From positions 1-32,150 of the forward strand of contig NZ_JBKHAQ010000022.1 of the NCBI RefSeq assembly GCF_046542825.1: DNA of 32,150 nucleotides. Reading direction: 5' to 3'. Positions 14,191 to 21,991 of the stretch are shown piece after piece (position 1 is the first letter of the stretch; each line of letters opens with the position of its first letter). A program made the translations under genes and the position numbers. Source of the stretch: Rhodosalinus sp046542825 (GTDB taxonomy: Bacteria > Pseudomonadota > Alphaproteobacteria > Rhodobacterales > Rhodobacteraceae). Under the pieces are notes generated by a model. That model did not search any database. It was not told the origin of the DNA and saw only the letters and a program-made list of their open reading frames with translations.

Positions 14191-15180
14191 TCAGGCCGGA
14201 GCGTGCCGCCAACCGGCCGAATAGGCGCCCGTCACATGGTGTTCCAGCTGCCGCTCGATGTCGCCCAGCAGCGAGGAGGCCCCGAAGCGGAAGAGCGCGG
14301 GATCGAGCCAGTCGCGGCCAAGCTCCTCCTTGACCAGCGCGAGCCAGGTCAGCGCGTCCTTGGCGGCCGAGATGCCGCCCGCCGGCTTGAAGCCCACCTT
14401 CGCGCCGGTGCGCGCGTGGTAGTCGCGGATCGCGCGCATCATCGTCAGCCCCACGGGCAGCGTGGCGTTCACGCTCTCCTTGCCGGTGGAGGTCTTGATG
14501 AAATCCGCCCCGGCCATCATGCAGACGAGGCTCGCGCGGGCCACGTTGCGCAACGACCCCAGCTCGCCGGTGGCGAGGATCGCCTTGACGTGCGCCGTGC
14601 CGCAGGCCGCGCGGAATTCGGCCATCTCGTCGTAGAGCGCCTCCCAGTCGCCGGTCAGCACATGGCGGCGCGAGATCACGACGTCGATCTCCCGTGCGCC
14701 CGCCGCCACGCTCTCGCCGATCTCGGCCACCCGCAGGCGGAAGGGCGACAACCCCGCCGGAAAGCCGGTGGAAACCGCCGCGACCGGCAGGCCCGAGCCC
14801 TTCAGCGCCGCAACCGCCGGCGCTACCATCTCGTGGTAGACGCAGACCGCGCCGACAGTCAGCCCCTCCATGCCCAGCGCCTCCAGCAGATCGGCCCGCA
14901 CCGGGCGGCGCGCCTTCGCGCAGAGACGCGCGACGCGCCCCGCGGTGTCGTCGCCCGACAGGGTGGTCAGGTCGATCAGGCTGACAGCCTTGCAGAGCCA
15001 GGCGGCCTGATGCGCCTTCTTGACGGACCGCCGACCCGGCAGGCTCGCGCAGCGCCGTTCGATCGCCGAGCGGTTCGCCTGCACGCCGCGCAGCCAATCG
15101 AGGTCGAGGGGCATGCCCGCGTTGCGCGCACCCACGGCCTGCGGCAGCTGCACGGCCTTGTGGCCTGCCGTCGTGCTCAT
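14191..15180 (-). CDS. deoC: Deoxyribose-phosphate aldolase
   Basis: DeoC cleaves 2-deoxy-D-ribose 5-phosphate to acetaldehyde and glyceraldehyde 3-phosphate in nucleoside catabolism. The 329-residue product is of the longer type. It shows the substrate aspartate region SLIDLTTLSG, the proton-relay aspartate in EIDVVI, HVKAILATGEL, the Schiff-base lysine K229 in FIKTSTGKE, and the activating lysine in GFKPAGGIS. The start at 15180 follows the strong site GGGAGGTGAGGC. The aldehyde dehydrogenase gene follows after 44 nt, so the pair could turn deoxyribose phosphate into acetate and a glycolytic intermediate. A small inverted repeat (GACCG, five bases, CGGTC) lies in the 5' leader, a weak operator candidate. 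Confidence 0.95.
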   Translation of the reverse strand: MSTTAGHKAVQLPQAVGARNAGMPLDLDWLRGVQANRSAIERRCASLPGRRSVKKAHQAAWLCKAVSLIDLTTLSGDDTAGRVARLCAKARRPVRADLLEALGMEGLTVGAVCVYHEMVAPAVAALKGSGLPVAAVSTGFPAGLSPFRLRVAEIGESVAAGAREIDVVISRRHVLTGDWEALYDEMAEFRAACGTAHVKAILATGELGSLRNVARASLVCMMAGADFIKTSTGKESVNATLPVGLTMMRAIRDYHARTGAKVGFKPAGGISAAKDALTWLALVKEELGRDWLDPALFRFGASSLLGDIERQLEHHVTGAYSAGWRHAPA

Positions 15181-15254
15181 GCCTCACCTCCCGGATGACC
15201 GCGCAACGGTCGCATGCACCTGCGGCCTTGACAAGAAGCGCCCGCGCAGCATTC

Positions 15255-15307
15255 GGGGGCAAGGGCCTTCCAAGGCCCTTGCAAACCCCTTTTCAAGGGG
15301 TTTCCCC
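15255..15307. repeat. Two-hairpin intergenic element, GGGGCAAG type, copy B
   Basis: GGGG and CCCC frame two hairpins: GCAAGGGCCTT-CC-AAGGCCCTTGC (15259-15282) and AAACCCCTT-TTC-AAGGGGTTT (15283-15303). Copy A at 8315-8368 has the same layout, loop TTC and junction CTTGCAA, but different stem bases on both sides. Both copies lie in the same orientation, and each is at or shortly after the 3' end of a minus-strand gene, here the lytic transglycosylase. The rest of this 203-nt gap holds only the deoC leader. Confidence 0.7.
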
Positions 15308-15383
15308 GGCGCGCGGCGCAACCTCAGCGCTTGCCGGACATGCCTTGCTTCCCGGGCGGTAGGGCTGCGTGACAGGCGCCACT

Positions 15384-16790
15384 CTAGCGCAGCCGGTCGA
15401 GCAAGGCGGGCGAGGCGTAGCCGTCCGGCGTCAGTCCCTGCGCCGTTTGCCACGCGCGCACGGCAGCTATGGTGAGCGGACCCACCTTGCCGTCGATGCC
15501 GCGCGTGTCGAAGCCCGCCGCCGTCAGGCGGCGCTGCATCTCCTTGCGCTCGTCGTATGTGAGCGCCCGGTCGCCGTGCGGCCAGCCGCCGCGGATCGGC
15601 GGCCCACCGGCCAGACGGTCGGACAGGTGGCCGACCGCGATAACGTAGGCGTCGGCGGTGTTGTAGCGCTCGAGCACCGCGAAATTGTCGAAGATCAGGA
15701 AAGCCGCGCCCTGCGATCCCGCAGGCAGGAGCACGGAAGCCTGCCCGTGATCGGGCACCGGGCGTCCGGCCATGTCCACCACGCCCAGAGCGGCCCAGTC
15801 CGAGGGCAGTTTCGTGATTTCCCGATCGGAAAGGCTGTAGTCGAAGCCCTCCGGCACCCGCACTTCCACGCCCCAGGGCTGCCCCTTTTCCCAGCCGTGG
15901 TGCGCCAGGTAAGCCGCGGCGGAGGCCAGCGCATCGGCCGGGTCGCCGCCCCAGATGTCGCGCCGCCCGTCGCCGGTGAAGTCCTGCGCATGCTCCAGGT
16001 ACGATGTCGGCATGAACTGCGTGTGGCCCATCGCGCCCGCCCAGCTTCCTGTCATGCGCTCGGGCGTCGTGTCGCCCGCCTGCAGGATCTTCAGCGCCGC
16101 GACGAGCTGTTGCTCGAAGAAGGCGCCGCGCCGACCGTCGAAGGCGAGCGTTGCCATCGCCTCGATCACCTTCGTCTCGCCGCGGAAGGCGCCATAGGCC
16201 GACTCGAGCCCCCAGATCGCCGTGACCACCTCCTTTTCGACGCCGTAGCGCGCCTCGATCCGCTCCAGCACCGCGCCGTGGTCGCGCAGCGCTGCGCGGC
16301 CGTTGGCGATGCGCGTGTCCGACACGGCAGTGTCCAGATAGTCCCAAAGCGTTCGGGTGAATTCGGCCTGGTTGCGATCACGCTCCACGACTGACGCATC
16401 GTAGCGCAAGCCGTGCAGGGCGCGGTCGAGCACCGCCTGCGAAATACCGGCGGCGCGCGCGCGGCCACGGAAATCGGCAAGCCACGCTTCGAACGGAGCC
16501 TGACGGTTGGACACGGGCATCGGCGCCTCCGTCTCGGGCGCGGTCTCGGGCGCGGCGGCGCGGGTGCGGTGCAGCAGCGCGTCGGGCCGTGCGGCAGGCC
16601 GCAGCGAACGCCCGGGCAGGACGTAGACCGCCTGCCGCGCGACCTCCGGCGCGCCGCCAGGCCCGAGTTCGACGGGCCGAAGCTCGGGGCGCGGAGAGCG
16701 CTCCAGCGCGCTTGCCGCCTGGGGCAGCATGGGGATCGCGATGATGGACAGGAGCGCGGCTGCGCCGGCGAAGCGGGAACGTCGGGTCAT
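15384..16790 (-). CDS. MltB-type lytic murein transglycosylase with C-terminal peptidoglycan-binding domain
   Basis: The enzyme cleaves peptidoglycan glycan strands, forming 1,6-anhydromuramyl ends, in the periplasm. The 468-residue precursor starts MTRRSRF, followed by a hydrophobic core and a likely cleavage site after ASA at about residue 28; no lipobox cysteine is seen, so it is probably soluble. A low-complexity stretch (about 30-95) leads to the SLT_2 domain (about 96-390) with the catalytic glutamate at E196 in WGLESAYG and the family's GAMGHTQFMPTSY. The last 65 residues form a PG_binding_1 domain (QRRLTAAGFDTRGIDGKVGP). The gene ends with TAG, after which lies a two-hairpin element. 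It is a single-gene unit. Confidence 0.92.
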   Translation of the reverse strand: MTRRSRFAGAAALLSIIAIPMLPQAASALERSPRPELRPVELGPGGAPEVARQAVYVLPGRSLRPAARPDALLHRTRAAAPETAPETEAPMPVSNRQAPFEAWLADFRGRARAAGISQAVLDRALHGLRYDASVVERDRNQAEFTRTLWDYLDTAVSDTRIANGRAALRDHGAVLERIEARYGVEKEVVTAIWGLESAYGAFRGETKVIEAMATLAFDGRRGAFFEQQLVAALKILQAGDTTPERMTGSWAGAMGHTQFMPTSYLEHAQDFTGDGRRDIWGGDPADALASAAAYLAHHGWEKGQPWGVEVRVPEGFDYSLSDREITKLPSDWAALGVVDMAGRPVPDHGQASVLLPAGSQGAAFLIFDNFAVLERYNTADAYVIAVGHLSDRLAGGPPIRGGWPHGDRALTYDERKEMQRRLTAAGFDTRGIDGKVGPLTIAAVRAWQTAQGLTPDGYASPALLDRLR

Positions 16791-16889
16791 GTCTTTGCCT
16801 GCTCGGTCGGTAGCGACGTTTTCACGCAGTCTATCCGCTCTGCCCGGATCGCGAAACCCTGGACCGCAGCCAGCCCGCGCAGCGGCGGG

Positions 16890-19181
16890 TCAATGCCGCT
16901 TGCGGGTGACCTTTCGGGCGCTCTTTGCCGCCTTGCGCACGCGTTCGCCCCTGGCCGCGCCTGCTGCCGCCTTGCGCTTGGCCTGTGCGGGCTTGCGGCG
17001 CGGCGAACGGCCAGGCCTGTCGCGCGGTCCGGGCATCGGCTCGTCCTCCAGCTCCAGCAGCTCAAGCGCGAGTCCGCCTGTCACCGGAGCCGCCTCGGCC
17101 AGCCGCACGGTCACGCGCTGGCCCGGCTTGATCACGGTGCCGGTGTCGGCCCCCATCAGCGAGTCGCTCTTCTTGTCGTAGACGAAATATTCGCGGCCAA
17201 GGTTGCGCATCGGGATCAGCCCGTCGGCGCCCGTCTCGTCGAGCTTCACGAAGGCGCCGAAGCGCGCCACGCCGCTGATCCGCCCGGTGAATTCCGCGCC
17301 CACGCGGTCCGAGAGATAGGCGGCAAGGTAGCGGTCCGTGGTGTCCCGCTCGGCCGCCATCGAGCGGCGCTCGGTTTCCGAGATATGCGTGGCGGTCCCC
17401 TCCATCACCTCGATCTCGTCCTTCGAGAGGCCGTCGTCGCCCCAGCCGTGCGCGGTGATCAGCGCGCGATGCACGATCAGATCCGCGTAGCGCCGGATCG
17501 GCGAGGTGAAATGCGCGTAGGCCTGCAGCGCAAGGCCGAAGTGGCCGAAGTTGGCGGGCGAGTAATAGGCCTGCGTCATCGAACGCAGGGTGGCCATGTT
17601 GATCAGTTCCGCTTCGTCCGAGCCGGCCGCCTGATCGAGCAGGCGGTTCAGATGCTCGGTGCGCAGCACCTGCCCCTTGGCCAGTGTGAATCCGGCGGCC
17701 TGCGCCGTCTCGCGCAGCGCGTCCAGCTTCAGCGGATCGGGCTCCTCGTGCACGCGGAAGAGCAAGGGTGATTTCTTCGCGATCAGCGTCTCGGCGGCGG
17801 CGACGTTGGCCAGCACCATGAACTCCTCGATCAGCCGGTGCGCATCCAGCCGGTCGCGGAAGCTGACCGAGACCACCTTGCCCTCGTCCGACAGCACCAC
17901 CCGGCGCTCCGGCAGGTCCAGGTCGAGGGGCTGGCGCGTCTCGCGTGCCCGCACCAGCGCCCGGTAGGCCGCGAAAAGAGGGTGGATCACCTCGTCCAGC
18001 AGCGGCCCTGTCGCCTCGTCGGGCGCGCCGTCCTCGGCTGCCTGCACCTGCCGGTAATTCAGGCTGGCGGCCGAGCGCATCAGGCCGCGCACGAAACGGT
18101 GCCCGATCTTGCGGCCGTGGCCGTCGATCTGCATACGCACGGCGATCACGGCCCGCGGCACGCCTTCGTGCAGCGAGCACAGGTCGGCCGACAGCCGTTC
18201 GGGCAGCATGGGCACCACGCGGTCGGGGAAGTAGCTGGAGTTGCCGCGCTTGCGCGCCTCGCGGTCGATCGCGCTGCCGGGCCGGACGTATTGCGCGACA
18301 TCGGCAATCGCGACCCAGATCACATGCCCGCCCTCGTTCTTCGGGTCGTCGTCGGCATGGGCCCAGACCGCGTCGTCGTGGTCGCGCGCATCCTCGGGGT
18401 CGATGGTGACGAGCGGCAGGTCGCGCAGGTCCTCGCGGCCCGAAAGCCCCGCGGGCTTGATCCGGTCCGCCTCGGCCAGCACCTCCTCGGGGAACTCGTG
18501 CGGGATGCCGTGCTGGTGGATCGCGATGAGCGAGACGGCCTTCGGCCCCGAAGGATCGCCCAGCCGTGCCACGATCCGCGCCCGCGGCAGGCCCATGCGT
18601 CCGCGGGAACCTGCGTGCTCGGCCTCGACCAGTTCGCCGTCCTTCGCGCCGTGGGTGGCATCGGGCGCGACGGTCCATTCCTTGCCGTCGCCCTTGTCGA
18701 TGGGCAGGATCCGGCCGCCCTCGGGCCCCTTGCGGAAGATGCCGAGGACACGGCGCGGCGTGGCGCCGATGCGGCGGATCAGCCGCGCCTCGTAATTGTG
18801 GCCCTCGGCCTTCACCGGCGTGAGCTTGGCAAGGATGCGGTCGCCCGCACCCAGCGCCGGGTCCGTCTCGCGCGGGACCACCAGCACCCGCGGCTCCACG
18901 CCCTCGCCGTGCCATTCCAGCGGGCGCGCGAAAAGGTCGCCTTCGGCATCCGGCTCCGCCACTTCCAGCACAGTCACCGGCGGCAGGCGGTCGGGGTCGC
19001 GGTAGCCCTTCTTGCGCTTCTCGAGATGTCCCTCGTCCTCGAGTTCCTTGAGCAGGCGCTTGAGCTCGATGCGCTCGGCGCCCTTGAGCCCGAAAGCCTT
19101 GGCGATGTCGCGTTTCGAGGTCAGGGTCGGGTTGTCCTCGACCCAGCGCAGGATGTCGTCCTTGGAGGGCAATGTGGCCAT
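16890..19181 (-). CDS. rnr: Ribonuclease R
   Basis: RNase R is a processive 3'-5' exoribonuclease able to degrade structured RNA and involved in tmRNA-linked mRNA decay and RNA quality control. The 763-residue protein has an N-terminal winged-helix region (about 1-65), cold-shock-type OB regions (about 75-230) and the catalytic RNB domain (about 250-580) with the metal aspartates in TIDPEDARDHDDAVW. A C-terminal S1 domain (about 620-705) is followed by a lysine/arginine-rich tail. The basic tail fits RNase R rather than RNase II. The start MATLPSKDDILRWV fits relatives. The dapE gene lies upstream on the same strand, but palindromes at 19241-19316 separate them. smpB, a functional partner, is 10 kb away. 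Confidence 0.95.
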   Translation of the reverse strand: MATLPSKDDILRWVEDNPTLTSKRDIAKAFGLKGAERIELKRLLKELEDEGHLEKRKKGYRDPDRLPPVTVLEVAEPDAEGDLFARPLEWHGEGVEPRVLVVPRETDPALGAGDRILAKLTPVKAEGHNYEARLIRRIGATPRRVLGIFRKGPEGGRILPIDKGDGKEWTVAPDATHGAKDGELVEAEHAGSRGRMGLPRARIVARLGDPSGPKAVSLIAIHQHGIPHEFPEEVLAEADRIKPAGLSGREDLRDLPLVTIDPEDARDHDDAVWAHADDDPKNEGGHVIWVAIADVAQYVRPGSAIDREARKRGNSSYFPDRVVPMLPERLSADLCSLHEGVPRAVIAVRMQIDGHGRKIGHRFVRGLMRSAASLNYRQVQAAEDGAPDEATGPLLDEVIHPLFAAYRALVRARETRQPLDLDLPERRVVLSDEGKVVSVSFRDRLDAHRLIEEFMVLANVAAAETLIAKKSPLLFRVHEEPDPLKLDALRETAQAAGFTLAKGQVLRTEHLNRLLDQAAGSDEAELINMATLRSMTQAYYSPANFGHFGLALQAYAHFTSPIRRYADLIVHRALITAHGWGDDGLSKDEIEVMEGTATHISETERRSMAAERDTTDRYLAAYLSDRVGAEFTGRISGVARFGAFVKLDETGADGLIPMRNLGREYFVYDKKSDSLMGADTGTVIKPGQRVTVRLAEAAPVTGGLALELLELEDEPMPGPRDRPGRSPRRKPAQAKRKAAAGAARGERVRKAAKSARKVTRKRH

Positions 19182-19240
19182 GCGCGCCGCCTACCACGCG
19201 GCGCAGGCGGCGTCATCGCGAAAAGCGCGCAACGCGTCCG

Positions 19241-19270
19241 CCCGCGAATTTTCGATCGAAAATTCGCGGG
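19241..19270. terminator. 30-bp perfect palindrome centred on TTTTCGATCGAAAA, copy 1
   Basis: CCCGCGAATTTTCGA followed by its exact reverse complement. It lies 54 bases beyond the dapE stop on the minus strand and 60 bases before rnr. Together with the palindrome at 19291-19316 it makes a tandem pair with the same 14-base centre but different flanks. It probably terminates dapE transcripts. Confidence 0.6.
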
Positions 19271-19290
19271 CGCATCATCACGATCAGACA

Positions 19291-19316
19291 GAAGATTTTT
19301 CGATCGAAAAATCTTC
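19291..19316. terminator. 26-bp perfect palindrome centred on TTTTCGATCGAAAA, copy 2
   Basis: GAAGATTTTTCGA followed by its exact reverse complement, seven bases after the dapE stop codon (19324-19326, minus strand). The second hairpin at 19241-19270 follows on the transcript. A role in ending dapE mRNA is the simplest reading. Confidence 0.6.
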
Positions 19317-19323
19317 GGCCGCG

Positions 19324-20469
19324 TCAGGCGAAATAGTCGCGCAGGATACGCGCGTAGATCGCCTTGAGCGCGACCACCTCGGCCTCGGGCACGTGTTCGT
19401 CCACCTGGTGCATGGTTCGCCCGGTCAGACCGAACTCGACCACCGGGCAGTGATCCTTGACGAAGCGCGCGTCCGACGTGCCCCCGGAGGTGGACAGCTC
19501 CGGCCGCACGCCCGTCTCCGCCGCCACCGCCGCCACCACAAGGTCGGACAGCGACCCCGGCGGCGTGAGGAACGCCTCCCCGGAGAGCTTGATCTTCGTC
19601 TCGATCCCGACGTCGAACGCCGCGGCCACTTCCGCCGCCTGCGCCTCCAGCCAGCGGGTGAGGCTCGCTCCGCTGTGGGCGTCGTTGAAGCGGATGTTGA
19701 CCGTGCCCCGGCAGCTTGCCGGGATCACGTTGGTCGCCGGATTGCCCGTGTCGATGGTGACCACCGCCAGCGTCGAGGGATCGAAATGCTCCGTTCCCCC
19801 GTCCAGCGTGGCCGAGGCGAGGCGGTCCATCAGCCGCGCCATCGCGGGCAGAGGATTCCGCGCGCGGTGCGGATAGGCCGAATGCCCCTGGACCCCCGTC
19901 ACGGTGAAGAACGCAGAGAGCGAGCCGCGCCGGCCGATCTTCACCGTGTCGCCCAGTCGCTCGCGGCTGGTGGGCTCGCCCACCAGGCAGACCGACATCG
20001 ATTCGCCCTGCGCCTCCATCCAGTCCAGCAGCGCCTTCGTGCCGTCCAGGGCCGGCCCCTCCTCGTCGCCGGTGATGGCGAGGATCACCGCGCCGTCCTC
20101 GGGAGGCGTCTCGGTCACGAAGTCTATGGCAGCCGCGGCGAAGGCCGCGACGCCCGACTTCATGTCTGTCGCGCCCCGGCCCCAGAGCTGGCCGTCGCGC
20201 CGCTGGGCGCCGAAGGGCGGCACGCTCCAGGCTTCCGCGTCACCCACCGGCACCACGTCGGTATGGCCGTTGAAGCCGAATCGGCGCGCCGCGTTCTTTG
20301 GCCCCCAGCGGGCGAAGAGATTGGCCACGTCGCCACGGTCGGCGCGGTGACACTCGAAGCCCGCGGTCGAGAGCCGTTCGGCCAGCAGGGTGAGCGCGCC
20401 GCCCTCCTCGGGCGTGACGGAGGGGCAGCGGATCAGATCGGCAGTCAGCGCTATGGGATCGGTGGGCAT
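19324..20469 (-). CDS. dapE: Succinyl-diaminopimelate desuccinylase
   Basis: DapE hydrolyses N-succinyl-LL-diaminopimelate to LL-diaminopimelate and succinate in the lysine and cell-wall precursor pathway. The 381-residue M20-family protein has the metal ligands in GFNGHTDVVP, ATDMKSGVA and GDEEGPA, the dimerisation domain in the middle (about 180-295), and a C-terminal histidine near GRTMHQVDEHV. The frame allows a GTG three codons earlier (20478), but AAGGAG lies at 20478-20483, eight bases before the ATG at 20469 and on top of that GTG, so the ATG is the start. A small unknown gene lies 61 nt upstream on the same strand; twin palindromes follow the stop. Confidence 0.95.
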   Translation of the reverse strand: MPTDPIALTADLIRCPSVTPEEGGALTLLAERLSTAGFECHRADRGDVANLFARWGPKNAARRFGFNGHTDVVPVGDAEAWSVPPFGAQRRDGQLWGRGATDMKSGVAAFAAAAIDFVTETPPEDGAVILAITGDEEGPALDGTKALLDWMEAQGESMSVCLVGEPTSRERLGDTVKIGRRGSLSAFFTVTGVQGHSAYPHRARNPLPAMARLMDRLASATLDGGTEHFDPSTLAVVTIDTGNPATNVIPASCRGTVNIRFNDAHSGASLTRWLEAQAAEVAAAFDVGIETKIKLSGEAFLTPPGSLSDLVVAAVAAETGVRPELSTSGGTSDARFVKDHCPVVEFGLTGRTMHQVDEHVPEAEVVALKAIYARILRDYFA

Positions 20470-20530
20470 GAGGGGCACTCCTTGCGCGGCGGAGTAGCCC
20501 GACCGGCAGACGGGCGCAAACCCCGGCCTC

Positions 20531-20863
20531 TCAACCGGACGCGTCCCCGTCGAAGAAGGGCGTCACCTGCGCGACGATCACCGCGTTCTCGGCCGCCGCG
20601 CGGGCCATCAGCGCGGCTTCTTCGGCATCGATCTCGTGCCCCTGCGCGCGCCGTTCCTCGGCGGTGCCGTAGCCTGTGACATCGAGCACCGAGAGCCCCG
20701 CCTGTTTCAGGATCGCCACGGTTTCGCGCACGGCCTCTGCCTCGGCCACGCCACCGGCGTAGCACAGAAGCGCCGCGCCGGTGGCACCCTCGGGCAGCCC
20801 GTCGCCGGGCTTGCGGCCCGCCTCGACGAGCAGGGTGAAGACAGGCTGATCCTTCGCGGCCAT
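20531..20863 (-). CDS. Small conserved-looking protein of unknown function, upstream of dapE
   Basis: I do not recognise this 110-residue protein. It begins MAAKDQPVFTLLVEAG, is acidic, has no signal peptide or membrane segment, and looks like an alpha/beta fold: a beta strand with a glycine-rich turn, ALLCYAGGVAEAEAVRE, a helix, VAILKQAGLSVLDVTGYGT, then a long helical part ending VIVAQVTPFFDGDASG. The ATG at 20863 has AAGGAGG upstream, an excellent site, and codon use resembles that of its neighbours, which supports a real gene. It probably shares a transcript with dapE, 61 nt downstream, but nothing in its sequence ties it to lysine synthesis. Confidence 0.7.
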   Translation of the reverse strand: MAAKDQPVFTLLVEAGRKPGDGLPEGATGAALLCYAGGVAEAEAVRETVAILKQAGLSVLDVTGYGTAEERRAQGHEIDAEEAALMARAAAENAVIVAQVTPFFDGDASG

Positions 20864-21281
20864 GCGCCCCTCCTTAAGGGTGCGGAGGGCGCGGGGCCAG
20901 CCCTGCCGCGACTCCGGCCCCGACCGAACATGAATTCTGGTTCAGATGGCGGGGACGCTGCCGGGCGCTGCCATGGCTGCGGTCTTCGCCTTTCTGAGCG
21001 CGCGGCTTCGCCGTCCTGCCCCCGATCTGCCCGGTCATGGCGCGGCGGCAGTCGAGCCCTGCGGGCCTTCCGTCAGGCCGGCGCCCGGACCGCCGGACGC
21101 GGTTCCCAACCCGGCAACGGCACCCGCGAGCGTCAGCGAGCCCCCGCCGCGGCGCGGGGCGAGGCGTCAGCCGAGCCCATCTGCAGATCCCGGTCGGGCC
21201 TTCCTGCAGCCCGCTGCGCCCGACCCGCAACCTGTCGGCCCCTCCGGCGCGCTCGGGCAGCTCCTCCACCGCCGCGCGCCA
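20864..21281. other. 418-nt gap without a supported gene
   Basis: Both neighbours are on the minus strand. Frames on both strands give only proline/arginine/alanine-rich translations without motifs or good start sites. A possible hairpin GGGGCC (20893-20898) with GGCCCC (20916-20921) and an AT-richer patch around 20928-20945 lie just upstream of the small gene that ends the gap. Its promoter may be there, but I see no clear -35/-10 pair. It may be the remains of a decayed gene, given the broken ligase gene nearby. Confidence 0.5.
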
Positions 21282-21632
21282 TCACCGCCCGCGGGCCAGC
21301 ACCAGCGCGCGGCCCTCGCAGACCAGGGTGCCGCCGTCCATGCGGACGCTGGCCCAGAGATCGACCAGCGCCTTTTCGGGCCGCACGCGCGTCACCTCGA
21401 CCCGCGCGGTCAGCGCCTTGCCGATCGGGACGGGCTCCAGGAACTGCAGATCCTGCTTCAGCCAGTTGGTGCCATGCCCCGGCAGCCGCGTCCCCAGCAG
21501 GCAGGAGATCAGCCCGCCGATCAGCGGCTCTGGCACGTTCTCGCGCACGCCGGTCCCGGCGAGATGCGACAGCGCCTCGACATCCGCGCGCGAGAAGATG
21601 CGCGTGAGTTCGGCGCTCGCGCCAATCTCCAT
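21282..21632 (-). CDS. MaoC-like hot-dog protein lacking the hydratase motif
   Basis: The 116-residue product MEIGASAELTRIFS has a single hot-dog fold of the MaoC/R-hydratase type. Recognisable parts are FSRADVEALSHLAG, VPEPLIGGLISCLLGT, LPGHGTNWLKQDLQFLEPV and the C-terminal VCEGRALVLAR. The catalytic D-x(4)-H motif of (R)-enoyl-CoA hydratases is missing; after LAG comes TGVRENVPEP. The ATG at 21632 overlaps the stop of the upstream hydratase gene by one base (TGATG), so the two are co-translated. I infer that the two proteins form a heteromer in which this one is the structural half. The substrate is unknown; an acyl-CoA or acyl-ACP is likely from the fold. Confidence 0.78.
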   Translation of the reverse strand: MEIGASAELTRIFSRADVEALSHLAGTGVRENVPEPLIGGLISCLLGTRLPGHGTNWLKQDLQFLEPVPIGKALTARVEVTRVRPEKALVDLWASVRMDGGTLVCEGRALVLARGR

Positions 21633-21991
21633 CACTGCACCTCCAGCTCGCCGATCAGCAGCTCGCTGTCGTCGATCCGCCGGATCGCGCGCAGCAGGAT
21701 CGGCGCGCCCTCTTCCTCCTGGGTCACCTGCAGCAGCACCTCCTCCCCCGCGTAGCAGGGATTGGGAAAGACCAGCATGTGCAGCTCGGGCCGCGCCATC
21801 GGCCGTTCCTCGCGCAGCATCGCCCAGAGCCGGGCATAGATCAGCATCCCGTGCGCCACGGGCCGGGGAAAGCCGCCGATCGCATAGACCCCGTCGTCCA
21901 GATGGATCGGATTGTCGTCGCCGCTGATCCGCGCGAATTCGGCGAATTCCGCGTGGCTCGGCGTCCAGTGCGAGACGAGGTTCAGCGTCAT
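21632..21991 (-). CDS. MaoC-like (R)-enoyl-CoA hydratase, catalytic-type subunit
   Basis: The 119-residue protein starts MTLNLVSHWTPSHAEF and carries the hydratase-2 motif ISGDDNPIHLDD (about residues 22-33), with catalytic Asp and His, then PVAHGMLIYARLW, the typical second conserved helix. It should add water to an enoyl thioester. Its ATG overlaps the stop of the acyl-CoA synthetase remnant upstream by four bases (ATGA), and its own stop overlaps the next MaoC gene. Thus it is the middle of a tight three-gene set of which the first is now broken. The frame is open further upstream, but that part is a shadow of the synthetase gene. Confidence 0.82.
   Translation of the reverse strand: MTLNLVSHWTPSHAEFAEFARISGDDNPIHLDDGVYAIGGFPRPVAHGMLIYARLWAMLREERPMARPELHMLVFPNPCYAGEEVLLQVTQEEEGAPILLRAIRRIDDSELLIGELEVQ

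Noticed and set aside
20946..21755. Plus-strand frame across the 418-nt gap and the MaoC genes
   Set aside because: Proline/arginine/alanine-rich, no motif, no convincing ribosome site, and it runs antisense through two recognised hydratase genes.
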